Source of the DNA: Aspidiotus rigidus | Lineage: Eukaryota; Arthropoda; Insecta; Hemiptera; Diaspididae | Direction: 5' to 3' | NCBI GenBank assembly: GCA_035079385.1 | Contig: JAVHKY010000001.1 | Coordinates: 5,085,501-5,149,500 of the forward strand | Length of the DNA: 64,000 nucleotides | Shown here: one piece after another, positions 24,854 to 37,965 of the stretch | Position numbering within the stretch: position 1 is the stretch's first letter | Layout: each line of letters begins with the position of its first letter | Program-made: the position numbers and the translations under genes | Notes under the pieces: generated by a model | Databases searched by the model: none | Seen by the model: the letters and a program-made list of their open reading frames with translations, nothing else | Told to the model about the DNA's origin: nothing

Positions 24854-25890
24854 TCCAGGGTTAGCTCCTTGATTTTACTAAAATGTGTTCTTTGAAGCCA
24901 TTTCTGATGGAAATAAAGCACACGTTCAGTAATTTCGGGATTCAATTATCAAAATACTTTATTGATGTTTGAAATTCAAAAAAATAACATCAATATTTTC
25001 ATTTATTTATATTTATGACTTTTTCAGAGCAAGATGACAAAAAAAAAAGAAAAATAGTCTTTAATCACTTTTCACAACACAATTCAGATTTCACACTCCT
25101 AAGTCTATTCTCCTATTCATTCTCATTACCCTAGCTGCATTGCGTCTCATTTAGATGACCCTTTAATTAGTTTAGCGTACCTAAGTCGAAAAACTTACTA
25201 TGTATTTCTAAATTTTTTTAAAAGAAATCAATCACAGAACTTATAACTATAGAAAACCTAGTATTCATTTTTCTCTTACCTGTATTCGCTGCAGTAAGAA
25301 TTTAGAGATAAAGCGTTATGCATAAGCTACGGGACAATAAATGAGAGGTTAGCGAACGGATTTATCAGTTTAAAATAATTAAAAAAATATTTACGATGAC
25401 AAACGAATCCTCCAAAATACCGTCTTTGGTACGGTTAAAAGAAAATAATTTCACGTATTCATTCTCTTCGTGATTTCACCGCAATGACATCAACTCTTTC
25501 AGTGAACAAAATATCAACCCAAGTACCTAATGTCAACTTCAGAATCCTCAGGTCAAAGATTATCTTCCCTATTCCTTTCCTGTGTATCCTTATTTCTGAT
25601 GAACTTATGAGTGTTTGAGGCGCCATTCATAGCGTTACGATATGTCAATCTCATCCTAAAATATCTTCTCGTCTTTATTCTCCTCGGATGGTAAACCAAT
25701 AAATTCTTCCATCGAACTACTTACTACAATATAGCTAAGCATAAAGTTAGACCTGTACTAGCAATTTTTTCTTTTCAGAAAGTAAATGTACGTCGGCAAT
25801 ATATACGGTATAAATTTACGTACAAGCTGAACAAGCTGTAACTTAAAGCGCGGAATTTTGGGAACGCAAAAATTTGCCTAGGAAGCAAAA
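24854..25890. other. No gene recognised
   Basis: Very AT-rich (including a poly-A run near 25038). No coding signal, no clear repeat structure. Confidence 0.35.
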
Positions 25891-25952
25891 AGAACTCACG
25901 AGTTCGTTAACAGAGTTGAACGAGGGGTGACAGGGAACCTGTTTTATGGGGG
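25891..25952 (+). mobile_element. Composite repeat family, isolated left end
   Basis: CACGAGTTCGTTAACAGAGT, TGAACGAGGGG and CAGGGAACCTGTTTTATGGG match the left terminus of the family without the rest of the element. A solo end or a truncated insertion. Confidence 0.5.
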
Positions 25953-26122
25953 ACGTGGGATCTGAAAATTTTTAACGTTATTTCGGTTATTTTTAAAGTT
26001 GTACAAAAGGTATATTTGATATAGTGCAGTTAGGGAGGACCCAGAAATGATACCATTAAATTGTGACGTCACAGAGTCGGATTATAGGACTATAAATAAT
26101 ACGAGGGGTACTCTGAAAAAAC

Positions 26123-26461
26123 TTACGAGTTCTTTAACGGAGTTAAACGAGGGGAGGCAAGGAATCTGTTTCATGGGGTACCTTGAAGGGCGTTCCAAGT
26201 TTTATGGTGTTTGAAGGGTTGCATATCTGGCTCATTGAAGAGATGGTGTTTGAAGCGTTGCAGATCTGGCTCATTGTGAGGGCTAGATCGATTGGTGTAC
26301 GAAGCATTGCATATCTAGTTACTCGAAGGGGATATATTTCAAGCTGTATATGATAGGAGGGTACGTAGAAAATTTCCGTGCTCCGACCTTTGTCGGCCAG
26401 CCGGACGGCGGACGTCTTTTCCTCCCAAAAAAACAATACAATAAAACAGGTTCCCTGTTAA
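26123..26461 (+). mobile_element. Composite repeat family, short copy D
   Basis: Left end ACGAGTTCTTTAACGGAGTT, AAACGAGGGG, AGGAATCTGTTTCATGGGG. Right end GGACGGCGGACG, AATAAAACAGGTTCCCTGTTA. The middle has tandem copies of a TTGAAG(G/C)GTTGCATATCTGG-type motif and a single diverged 45-bp unit. This is the shortest recognisable version of the family here. Confidence 0.55.
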
Positions 26462-27412
26462 AAACCTTAGTTTTTGGTTTGGGCCGGAAGGGTGCGCATT
26501 TTGTTCCAGTGCTCGGGGGCGCAAAAATCCTAAATCCGGCGCTGCGGTACACTCGCCCCAAAACAAAATAGATATCTGATCATGTGAATATATGTGAACT
26601 ATTATAGCTAGATTACAAGAAATAGATACTGACGGTATGATTTCAATTTGGATCAATTTGAATTGAATACAAAAATTAGGACGAAGATGGACGTCTATTC
26701 TTTTTTCCTATTTTTTGAGCCGCTTTCCTATAACCATTCATATTGCAAAAGCAGTCGATCAAAAATTGGTAAGTATTCGAAAAGAATTGTTCACATATTT
26801 CGAGTACCTACCATACACATGGGTAGACGTTTTTGAAAAAAAATTTATGATAATTTTTTGCCGGACAAAAGAAAATGAAGAAAAAAATTCGAATTAATCC
26901 ACTGTCTGATCGAACACGAGAAATACCCTACTTTTGTGCTTGAGTGTCGCACTGTTCATGGGATGATTTTTTGCCCAAAAGCCGAAAATATACAAAATTT
27001 GACTTCAAAATGAAATTTTGTGAAGTCCTCCTCTTCGTTCCTGGTCATCCATCGGATGATATTTATAAAAATTCCTAACAGCATATTGTGAGGTATTTTT
27101 CGAAAACGAACTACAACAGCATTTTAAAAACTTTCATTTAAAGATTTTATGGAAGAATCGACATTTAAATTAAATTTAAAATACTGAAATGTGTCTTATT
27201 CATTTCCTCAAAGCATTCCAGATGGTCAACAAATTCATGAGCGTCATCATTCCAGCACTAACGTAATTCCTTTAATATTTTTTATAAATAAACATTGAAG
27301 GAATCAAAATTAATGACACGAACCGCTGATTCTGAAAGTGAGAACGAAAGGTCTTAAATAAATTTACTTACCACGCGCGGACTGTACTTTCAATCACGAC
27401 GACGACGAATCA

Positions 27413-27625
27413 TTTTCGAAATGCATACGCTATAATGCTGATAACGGGGAAAGCAATTCCAAGTGCACCAATACTTAGGAAAGCACTGAATATGAAAACT
27501 GAGAATAACAATATGAAAACATAGGAGACAAAAAGGAAAACTATTAACATATGGTCCACACCCAATGCGCTGCTCACATTCGTTGAGAGTACGGCACACG
27601 CAACAAGTACGCCTGCGTCAAAAGT
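27413..27625 (-). CDS. Weak candidate terminal exon encoding a membrane segment
   Basis: On the minus strand a good polypyrimidine tract and acceptor (TTTACTTTTGACGCAG) precede an open frame of 65 residues ending in TGA. It is very hydrophobic: two possible membrane helices across MLIVFLFVSYVFILLFS and AFLSIGALGIAFPVISIIA. I do not recognise a family. A competing frame is open and Cys-rich. A strong donor-like GTAAGT lies just past it (about 27373). No upstream exons were found, so this may be chance. Confidence 0.15.
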
Positions 27626-28439
27626 AAATGAGAAAAGGCAAAGAGGGTGCATTAGTGAAAACTCAAGGTAAAGGAAACTCATTATAAAGAAAATAGAAAA
27701 TAAATGCGTGCTATGAAAGGAAAAAGTCAGGACGAGGAACGTAATTGAGAGGGAGTTATCTCGAAGATATTTTGCTTCTTCTGCTCATTTCATCATAGAT
27801 TGTGTCATACGTATGCTAGATTTAAACGCGAAAAAAGTACAATAAACAGCAAGAAAAACCATCATATCGCGTTACAATTCCCCTTTTCCAGCATTGTGTA
27901 CGATACTTTACTCGGTTACGTCGAATATAAGAATCGCTCTCGTTTTCTTGTTCTCATCTTTTCGTCCGTCGTCGTTCAAACAAATAAATCCCTCCTTGCA
28001 TGCTACACCTATACTCTTCAAATTTGTTCATTTACCCATGTGATCTGAAATTTTGGAGATGAATCTAGATGCCATCTTATTAGAACTAACGATTGGCAAA
28101 AATGGTAGCTTAAACCTTCATCAGAAATTTGGTGTCGTGGTTTGATAACTATAAATCTGACCATCAAAATAGTTCATTCATCAACTTCAATTAAATCATA
28201 TACAAAAAAAAAAGCCACATTGAATTTAAAACGATTTTTTTTCAAAGATTTAAATTCTTACAGTAATTTCAAAAAAGTTCATGGTTTGTTAAAAAAAAAA
28301 TAAAAAAAATTTCTGGCATAGCCAAATAAATGAAGATGATGTTTCATGTCTTTTATATTTTATCAGTCACCTTGAAATATTTTAGTCTAGGCTTCTACTA
28401 GGTCAAGTGTTTGTGAGATAGTACTCGTTTGCCTCCTTA

Positions 28440-29345
28440 TCTATCTTGGCGTCGTGCTGTTGTACTGGAATGGTATGAGAAAATTCAAGTCTTCTATGAG
28501 AAATATTTTGAGGTATCACCTTTCGTGGGGCTCACTCGCGGAATGGTATGAGAAAATTCAAGTCTTTTATGAGAAATATGAGGTATCGTCTTTATGAGAA
28601 ATATTTTGAGGTATCGACTTTCGTGGGGCTCACTCGCTCCGCTTGTTCGCCCCCTTTCTTGCTGTTGTATTAGAATGGTATAAGAAAATTTAAGTATTCT
28701 ATGAGAAATATTTTGAGGTATCACCTTTCGTGGGGCTCACTCGTTCCGCTCGTTCGCCCTCTTTCTTGGTCCCGATCTTGGTTTAGCATGAGTCTGATAT
28801 AAAATAATAATATTTTGGGCTTTGGTATGAGAACACAGACGCACGCGGACGCGGGGTGTACTCGCATATTTCTGAATCACCCACGGGGTATCTTTCTCTT
28901 TCTCAATATACAGCTAGTATTTTGATGTTCAGTGTCAGCCGTGTAAATGGAATACTCAGAATGAATACTGATACGCTTAACAATCTGCATCATCTGTATT
29001 ATACCTCAGTACATATGTACCGAGGTGGTTGCACTTACAAGTCCAGTTTGGAATGTTTAAAGTTGATAGCTTTTAGGGGGTTTGGTCTAGAAAAAATCTA
29101 CTGTAGAATATTTCAAGCTAAAAGCTTTTGAATAACTCACTCACTCCACTCGTTCGCCCCCCTCCTTGGTCTAGTATGAGTCGAACTTAGAATATTTCAA
29201 GCAAATAGTTTTTTGGGGGAATAATCTAGTGAAATCGACTTCAAAATATTCTAAGCTAATAGCTTTACGGTATTCACGCTAATAGATTTTGGGTAACTCA
29301 CTCGCTTCGCTCGTTCGCCCCTTTCCTTAGTCCGAGGCATAGTCT
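28440..29345. repeat. Irregular tandem repeat with recurring CTCACTCG...CGTTCGCCC motif
   Basis: GAATGGTATGAGAAAATTCA, AGTCTTCTATGAGAAATATT and TTGAGGTATC(A/G)ACTTTCGTGG form three unequal copies (about 28467, 28540, 28672). A second motif, CTCACTCG(C/T)TCCGCT, TGTTCGCCCC, recurs at about 28629, 28737, 29136 and 29297. The stretch to about 29600 adds CCTAGTATAA(G)/TAGACCTA words shared with the composite repeat family at 11.2 and 24.4 kb. Confidence 0.6.
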
Positions 29346-29599
29346 AGCCTAGTATAAGTCTAGTTTTTTTGGGGGAATAGTCTAGTGAAATCTACTTTAA
29401 AATATTTAAAGCTAATAGCTTTTGGGTAGCTCACTCCCCTCCTCGGTCTTATGGCAGTATCAGGCCTAGTATAAAGGAGCTTAGACCTACTATAAACCAG
29501 ATTTATACTACCTGAGATGTAGCCTAGTAGAGGCCTAGACTTGTTTAGGCCTAGTATAAAGGAGCGTAGACCTAGTATAAACCTAGTATAACTTCAGTA

Positions 29600-32015
29600 C
29601 ACTGATCTCTTACAAACTAGGCCGGGTGAACTCGCAAATTTCTGAATCACCTACGGGGTAGAGATTTGCACGCGCACGTTAGGGTGAAGGGGGGGGGCAC
29701 TCGCAAAATTTCAAATTGGGGTCAGGGCAGAGTAAAGACATGAAACATGTCAAAAGTTTTTGTAAGCAATCTATCTAAGGAAATAGAAGAGAAGCACTTA
29801 CAAATGACACCTCACTCACAGACCGGTTAGTACAATTCCTAACCGTATACGAAATTTTTTCTATGATTTAATAATACTTACTCGTTCATAAAATTATTTC
29901 TAATTTATCAACTATGATTAAGATTATTCATAAGAATGTAATAATATTGAATTGATTTACCTACATTACGGTTAAACTTCAAGCTAATAGCTCTTGTAAA
30001 GCTCTAATGCCTGTAAAGAAAAAAAAAAACAACAGGAAAGTGAGCAAAAATTTGTATACTTCAAACAGTCAGGTATGTGTCCAGTGATATGAAGTTGAAA
30101 ATATTTTACAAAAATAGGTGCAGGCTTAGGCGTAGACGTGTATTGGGCACAATCGAACTTAAAAAATTATTAGTAACTGCATCAAAGATACTAAGGTTTA
30201 CGTTTATTTATGGAAAATGAAAAAAAAAAACAAAAAAAAAAATTCAATAAATAAAGCATCCTAATCAGTCGTTGAACAAAAACTTTCGGCAAAAAAAAAG
30301 ACTAGAAAATGGATATGTCTTTCTTCTTTTACTAACATGATATACTAAACCCCTAAGGAAGAGGTGGACTTAATTCTTTTCCGTGTTCTTCTTTTTCTGA
30401 CGATATATTACCTAGCATATCACAGAGGAAGGACTTTAATGAAGAGGACGTAGAAGCAGCTCTAGAAGAAACTACACTCAACTAGCTCGGGTACTACAGG
30501 AAGGAGCTTGAAATTTTTCCAAGTCCCTGAACCAAAACTTTTGACCGAAATTATTTTTCTTGGGTTGCGGTAATTTCTGGTAATTTTTTCAAAGACAACA
30601 GTCACGGTCATTACTGGCGAGGGTACAGAAACTTAATGAGTAAGTATAGCGGGATAAATGGTCAGGATTAAAATACGGGTAGATAAGCTTGTTGTCTATT
30701 ATGACTATTGAAATAACGGTCAAAATAATAGTTGTACCGGCTTGGTCCTCAATAAATTTGAAACGCATTCTGTAACCGAAATAAAGAAAGTCTTGATCGT
30801 GCTCCACGCCTATCATATTTTAACAAAACAGACCTTTATCAGAGGGGGGGGGTTCTGAGAATCTTTTTCTCCGCCAATTCCTGGAGATTTCCAGTTCTGA
30901 ATCCTAGCCAATATCCGTTTCAACTCTTCTACCTTAACAATTCGGATTTTTCCATTTTCTTCACCTTTTTTTTTTTTTTTTATGTAATGCCCTATCTTTT
31001 CCTTGATTTGTAATGCTGTATTTTCATGTTCTGTCGGTCTACACCATATATTTGCCCAGAATCATTTCACTTTCGGGTACTTCTTTCTCCGCTTCCGTTT
31101 TATACTTCGGTTTCAGTTCTCTCTTGAATTTTGTCTCATTGTTCCCTAATCTGCCGTTATTTTTATACCTCTTAATCCGTATGCCATATTTCGTCATTCG
31201 AATTTTAGAATGATCCCTAGCTTTAACATAATATATCCTTGTCAGAAGAGTTCTAAATATATTTCCAGAGTGTGTAGCCGACACTTGACGCAAATCTCAT
31301 ATGTCTTTCCCCCCAAAAAATATGTTTTTGGACTGACCTAAGATACGAGTTGTACTTAGTTATTTTTTAAATCCTTACACCACTCGGCCCGATACAACAG
31401 ATAAACACCAGATATGCTTTTCTGAATAATATTCAGAAAGCTTTGGATAATTTATTCGTTTAGTCATACCGTCAACTTTTTCATCAGAAAAAGAGATGTA
31501 CCTAGTGTTACCGTGCCTATTTTGAGAGCGTAGGACTACATTTTTTAATTTTTTGAGCTGACCTCAGGCTAACACCGCATTCTCTCACTTCAATCCTCAT
31601 ATTAGAAAGATCTGTTTTGTAGAAAGTAATTGTAAAGAAACTGTGGGTAAAATTGCATTTCATCATATTAGGCGAGAGTCAAGTTTTATGGTAACCGTTC
31701 CTTAATTTTCAGGACACAACGATGATTCAGTAATAATTTCGTTACTTTGGTGTACTCATTACGAGTATGTGAGTTTTTGGTGATCATCGCACAGATTTAT
31801 AGTTACCTACTTCAATTCAGTATGATTTTTAAATTTATTTCTCTTAAGTGTTGAGGAGAAAATATTAGGACCTCAAATTGAACCGGTATACCACATTGAT
31901 TTTTATGGTAGCCTACAGACCCACCGCAATTGTTTCTGTTATATAGGTAGGCTGATCCAGGAATTAGTCCAGCTTGTAGAAGATTCAACAGTCGAATCAA
32001 TACGTTCTTAAATTT
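29600..32015. other. No gene recognised
   Basis: AT-rich with poly-A and poly-T tracts (30220-30240, 30966-30982). Isolated 45-bp-family debris at about 30485-30530 (AGCTTGAAATTTTTCCAAGT). Nothing else can be supported. Confidence 0.35.
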
Positions 32016-32160
32016 TATGGTTGTACATAAATTTAGAGGGGGTAATGTACCCAAAAGAGTAGCAAAATACAAAAACCACAAGAAACACAGTCGCCGAGCA
32101 CTTTCGGCTGAACAACCATCTTCAAAGCATGAACGAAAGAAAGCTATTGAACCCTTCACC
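32016..32160. repeat. Dispersed repeat shared with 23.49-23.56 kb
   Basis: CGAGCACTTTCGGCTGAACA, ACCATCTTCAAAGCATGAA here matches CGGGCACTTTCGGTTAAATA, ACTATCTTCAAAGCGTGAA near 23513-23560, with the same flanking ACAAAAA.TACAA / AATCACAG context. Two diverged copies of an unknown element, adjacent here to the Penelope-like fragment. Confidence 0.45.
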
Positions 32161-32269
32161 AACGAAAACAGAGAAAATCAAGCGAAGATCATGATTGAAC
32201 CAGCGAGTCATCGAAATGTGAATTACTGTATTCTCATTCTCATCGACTAATTCAATCGAACCCTCGTCA

Positions 32270-32515
32270 GGAATATACCTGTTTAAAACGGTGATATCTT
32301 CGTTATTCCATTGTCGAATAATTTCAATATTTTGGTGGGCCATACGATTAAAAAACGAATTCTCCCTATAAAGGAGGGTCTCGGACCCTTCTTTCCTAAG
32401 TTACCCTTCTTCCACGCTTTCTTATGCTCAGCCACTTTAATTTGGAGCTGACGGCTAGTCATCTCTATATATAGACCCCAGGGCAATCATTGCAGGCTAC
32501 GCTGTATACACCATT
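32270..32515 (-). pseudogene. Penelope-like retroelement fragment (GIY-YIG endonuclease region)
   Basis: Minus strand: YSVACNDCPGVY in one frame, then after a frameshift YIEMTSRQLQIKVAEHKKAW. This fits the GIY-YIG module of Penelope-like elements, which runs C-x-D-C-x-x-x-Y-I-G-x-T-x-R-x-L-x-x-R-x-x-E-H. The usual Gly after YI is Glu here and the frame is broken, so it is dead. No reverse transcriptase part was recognised nearby. Confidence 0.5.
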
Positions 32516-33585
32516 CCTCTCGGCCATAGGAATGGGGTATTTTAATTCAACAAATAAACTTTTAACTATAATGTAAATGTAGACTGTGGCCTACTTACTT
32601 GACTCGCTTTTTACATGTCAACAGTTACCATTAAGCAATTTTCACCCACCATCTTATTCCATTCAGCAGGACATATGACATTGTCTAACGCAGGCTAGAA
32701 TAAATCTCATTTCAGTTGCACTCATTGATGTTTTACAGGTACGGTCTAGGCCTACCTACATCAAAAACAAAAACCTTCATGTACATGACAGAAGAATAAT
32801 ATAAAGAGCTATGATTGGAGTAAGAGCCTGGTTCCAGAGACCAGCTGTGCAAAGTGAAAATATTCGGGATCTCCCACAGAGTAATAAAGGATCTTCATAT
32901 CAGAGGGTCGTCTATCATCAAGCTTGTATTAATGTAGCAACGTGGTACCAACTGACGACGATGTACAGACTATAGCGCTGTACGACTGATCGCAGTACTA
33001 CAGTAGTCTTAAATTGTCTTGATAAGAAAGAAGTGATAGGATAGGAGGGAAGGTGGAAAGAAGGAAAATCATGTGATAAATTTTGTAGTGGAAGTTGATA
33101 ATCACTACTGTAATGTAAAACACCCGGTAAGATTTACATTTTCACCAATACTATGCAGTATGCTGCGTTTTATGCTATTACTAATTTGTAATTTCTGTAA
33201 CAGTCGGTCATGATTCGTGCGTGCTCTTAGTTCAAAGAAGGTACAGTGGCTTCAAAACGAACCAATAATGACTCGAAAGAATGTATACTTTGGAAAATTC
33301 GTTCAAAAATCGATGGAAAATTCATTCAAGTTTGAAAACGCACGTATCAAAAAGTTGCAATGTTCTCCAGATTCCTCGAAGGATCCTCTATGAGATATTT
33401 TCCATGCAGGTGTAGTATGGAATGCACTCGTTTGTAATCGAACCCCTTCACGTTACGCTATCAGGTACTTCAGAATCTTGACACCATTTATTTCCTCGAA
33501 ATCGCGGCTATTTTTCGGAAAATAGAAACATTTAAATTTGCTTTTTAACCATCAAATTTCAGTCTCGTCTTTGTAAATCACTAGG
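32516..33585 (+). other. Upstream flank of PIGG
   Basis: No coding sequence recognised. It must contain the PIGG promoter and 5' UTR. An acceptor-like ATCAAATTTCAG ends at 33562, so a non-coding upstream exon is possible. I see no clear TATA box or initiator that I would commit to. Confidence 0.3.
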
Positions 33586-36500
33586 ATGACGTGTGGATAT
33601 TTGTACTCAATGATATGTGGGTTGATGGGAATCAGCTTATTCTTATACGGTTTTTTTTTCGTCAATTATAACGAAGGAAAACTATCGGCCAGTCGTTCAA
33701 GTCACATACAAGATGATAACATCGATATAAAGTAATTATAAAATCGGATTGAGGTAGAATTAATTTCAAATTTCGTCTACAATTATTATTTTTCAATTGT
33801 TATCTGATATGTCTCATGTAGACCTCATTTTACAAAAACGGTTATTGTGGTGATCGACGCCTTAAGATATGATTTCATTGTTGGGAACGATACCCGTTCT
33901 AATTGGCCGTATTTGGGTTCATTGATTGAACAAGACCATGCTTGTGTATTTCCATGTAGAGTCTATTTACCCACTGTTACGATGCCCAGGATTAAAGTAA
34001 GATAAAATTTGAAAAATATTCAGAAGGTGATTTTACTAAATACAATATTTCAAAAATGGTAGGCAATGACAGTTGGAGATGCGTCAAACTTCCTTGATAT
34101 TGTGTTGAATTTTGGAAGTTCGGAAATTAAACATGATAACCTCATCAAGCAAATGAAACGTAAAGGCATGAAAATAGTGTTTTACGGTGACGATACTTGG
34201 ATCAAATTGTTCCCTAATTCATTTTATCGGCAACAAGGAGTTGCTTCATTCTTCGTTTCCGATTTTTATGAAGTACGTAGATGGTTGGACTAGAAAATTG
34301 AATGATTGTATGCAGAGAGCCGATTGTCAATTCAAATATTTTTCAGGTTGACAATATTGTGACTAAAAATGTGGAGTACGAGCTTAAACGTGACGATTGG
34401 GATGTAATGATCCTTCATTATCTGGGACTGGATCATATCGGTCACGTTGAAGGACCAAAAAGTTCCAAAATGACACCGAAATTGCAAGAAATGGATGACG
34501 TTGTCAAGAAATTACATCATTACCTCCTGCAGTGGGTGAGTTACTGAGTATATAAGTGAATTATTTTAGTTCTCTTAAAAAAAAAAACAAAAAAGAGTAA
34601 GTTGTACGTTGTACTACTCCTCAAGATTGTTAACTTATGTGTCACTCTTTTCAGAAAACGATTACAAATGAAAATTTCTTGTTGGTGGTATGTACCGATC
34701 ATGGAATGAGAAATAGCGGAGGACATGGAGGTTCGTCAATACAGGAGACGCTCGTGCCTTTGGTCACCATAGGAATAAAGTGTTCTTCGAACAAGTTCGT
34801 TTATAGATTATTTTAAATATGATTATTGAAATGGAAGAGAAAACTTTTGAAATCGCGACTAAACTCCTGAATCCCTGCCTGTTTTGATAGGATTTTAAAA
34901 CCCGAATCAGCTTCATCTCTTCGAGTGAGGTCGTTGCCACTTGAATTAGGCACAAAATCATTACCGAGGTTGTTTTTTTTTTTTTTTTTTTTCTCTTTTC
35001 AATATTTTCAAAAAGTATTTCTCTTTCATCCAGTTCATCTCTGTCACTAGATTTTGTTCATGATTGTCGTAAATGAATAACTGTTTTGATTCTTCGTATT
35101 TCTGAGTAGTGAGATGTCTCAGGTGGATTTAGCCGTCACATTATCTGCGCTGATGGGTCTTCCTATTCCATATGAAAGCATTGGTAAAGTGGTGCCTCAG
35201 TTTATTGAAGAACTACCTCTATCGGAAAGAGTGGATATTTATCGACGGGTTACCAAACACCTTATCAAGAAGTACATCCAAATTGTCGGACCTCTAAAAC
35301 CAGGTAAGGAAAAATTATCAAAATTTATGATCGTTAAAAAAAAGTAAAGGGAATTTTTTTGCGTGCAGAGAAATTTAATATATTGATCAAGGACAAATTT
35401 TACGTTTATGTAGTATTTACTGTGCGAGAAGAGTCGAACCTTCTTTTCCCCTTGATTAATAGATCGTTATAAAGTTTTTTTTTGAAAATATTTTTCAATT
35501 ATTTGTTTCAGAAATAGAAGATACTTTTGCGTATATTCATAAAATAGTTAATAATGATACAGATGAAGCGTGTAAAATGTTTCAACTTTTGTCGGACCAC
35601 CTAAGTTCTTCTTTAGTGGCATTTCTCACAAAATTCGATGTATTTTATCTACTCTCCGGTGTTCTTATTACAATGCAGGTTTGTCGCTTGTTTTATTTAA
35701 TTTTTATTTCTTCAGATTTCGGGTAAACTGTTCAATTAGTTGATTTTGTACTATTTATAGGCTTCTTATCTACCGCTCACAAAAAACAACGTAGTTTTCA
35801 TAACTTTCCTAAAATCACTTCCTGTGACAGTATTGATTCTCCTTCTCATCTTCATTAGCTCTTACTTTTTCGGTCATCGAGGTATAATTCATAGTCTCTC
35901 AAGAGATAATATTCTGGTGGTATACTTGATTATGCTGGTCATCATTTTTAATATGGTTCTTATTTTGCAATCTAGAAAACTCATGGTAAGACTTATTCAA
36001 TTGTATACATTTTCTTACGTTTGTTGTTATTAATTCTTCAGTATTTTCATGTAGTTCAAACGCCTGTCATCTGCCGTTAGTTTTATTAAAAATGATCGGC
36101 TTCTAATGTTTGTGGTCATGGCATTGTTCTTACAACTTCTATCTACCTTATCAACAAGTTTGATCGAAGAAGAGCATATGTATTGGTATTTTTTGTGGAC
36201 GACATGGTTGCTACTATTGCTGTATCAAAATTCTCAGAAGAATTTGACGAATTCGTTATTCGCCTTATTACTATTACATAGAGTACTGAAAAAGTTCAAT
36301 CAAACTGGCGATCAATATATTTCTTTACCTGACATAGGGGATTGGTTCAGAGCTCCCGAACGAAAATTATATCTGACTATATTTCTAATACTAGGTGAGA
36401 GGTCTTTCTTTTTTAATTGGCTCGTACGTTGGGGACAAATTACATTGAATGCTTTCACTCGCTAAATTTTACAGAATTATTGTGGACTTCGTGGATTATG

Positions 36501-37965
36501 CGATACAGAAATGAAAAAGAAAATTTGGAGAAGACAACGATAACTCTTAAAGATATCGTTGTTCTCGTAGATAGATTTGTCAACGCAATTTGTTTAAGCT
36601 TGGTGTTCTTGTATCATGCAGCTGTTAATGACGTTACTTTTTTCGGAAATGGGTTTCTTTCCAACGGGTGAGTTGAATTTTACGCAGCGTTACGAAAGTT
36701 TCTTCTTTTATTCATTAGTTGAGTGACAAAGAAACAATATTATTATTGTTGCCAGTTTATTTCTGACTTTTATCTTTCGAAGGCGTTCTACAAGACTGAG
36801 AAAATTCTCTGGTCTACAGCTTTAGGATTACAAAAGAAAGGGAAAGCGTTGAAATTGGGAAAATTAATCGCTCTTTAGGTATTTATTTTTCTTTTGAGTC
36901 TCTCTCAAAGCAAGAGTTATTCATGAAAAGTTTCTGCCTACCGGTTTTTATTCACAATTCAGATCTTCAATATGAATCAAATGAGATGAAAATAATAATT
37001 ACTGAGATCTTATGGAGATGATGATAAAATTTGAAAAATTCATGAAAATTACCAAGATTTCTCGTCATTTTATTTTTGTAGTTAAGAATGTGTATGGATG
37101 TATGTATTTAGTTTCATTTTCATTTTATTTCAGAGGTAGTCAAGAAGTGAAGACTTTTGAATATCTGTTGATGATTTCAATTCTTCCAAAGTTGGGAAAA
37201 CACTTTTTAAGTCGGCAGAAGAGTGTAGCATGGTCGCTTATTGATGTATGCGTAGAGTTGTGGATTCTGATTGCAGCTCTAATTTTGCAACCGCATAATG
37301 TTCTTTTACCTGGAACATTGGTGTTGACCAGTAAATGGCTAATCAAAACAATCAGAACAGGAAAAAATAGGGAAATAAAAATCGTGGTGACACATTATTG
37401 GTTGGCTCACGTATTTTTCTTCTACCAGGTAAATGACTCAGTTCGTATTTTGTATTATTGTTATTTTTGAATCATTTTTAGCGTAATATTGGAAATTATG
37501 CTTCAAGGGTAACTCAAATAGTTTGGCCACGATCAATGTCGCCTCTGGATTCATTGGTCAAGATGAATTCAGTTTGTCAGTAGCTGGGATTCTCATTTTC
37601 ATGAGTACATACGCGATGCCTATATTAGCGTATTTACTAATGGTCAAAGAGATTCAAACCTTTGAGAAGTACGTACAAGCATGGTTTTCTGCTTCTGAAT
37701 AATGATCTCGAAAAGCGAGATTTAATTTCATCATATTTACTTTTCTGGTTTTATATATTCTAGAAATACGACAGAGTTGGCGGTTCGATTACTTTTAATC
37801 ATCATTAATGTTAACGTCACATTTTACTTTATTGTAATGATTTTGCAACGACATCATTTATTTATATGGTCTGTATTTTCACCCAAATTATTGTATGTAT
37901 CTGTTTATTCTTTGATCTTGTATCCTATCTTAATTGTCGCCTTACTCGTGCATCGAAAGGAGTGA
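33586..37965 (+). CDS. PIGG: GPI ethanolamine phosphate transferase 2 (PIG-G/GPI7), complete, 13 exons
   Basis: Adds ethanolamine phosphate to the second mannose of GPI anchors in the ER membrane, normally with PIGF as partner (family knowledge). Exons, all in frame with GT-AG borders: 33586-33731, 33822-33996, 34063-34272, 34347-34535, 34655-34794, 35110-35303, 35512-35678, 35761-35985, 36055-36394, 36475-36667, 37134-37428, 37508-37668, 37764-37965. The product is 878 aa, against roughly 980 for human. Residues 8-27 form a signal anchor. The alkaline-phosphatase-like lumenal domain shows VIVVIDALRYDF (D61), PTVTMPRIK (T100 the likely nucleophile), YGDDTW (D150/D151), LGLDHIGH (D206, H210), TDHGM (D255, H256) and GGHGG (H264). 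The C-terminal half is multi-spanning and carries PIGG-specific blocks: HRVL...NQTGD, LPDIGDW, GNSNSLATINVASGF and LQRHHLFIWSVFSPKLLY. An in-frame TAA 12 nt upstream fixes the start. All metal-site residues are present, so it looks functional. The blocks favour PIGG over PIGO or PIGN. Confidence 0.95.
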
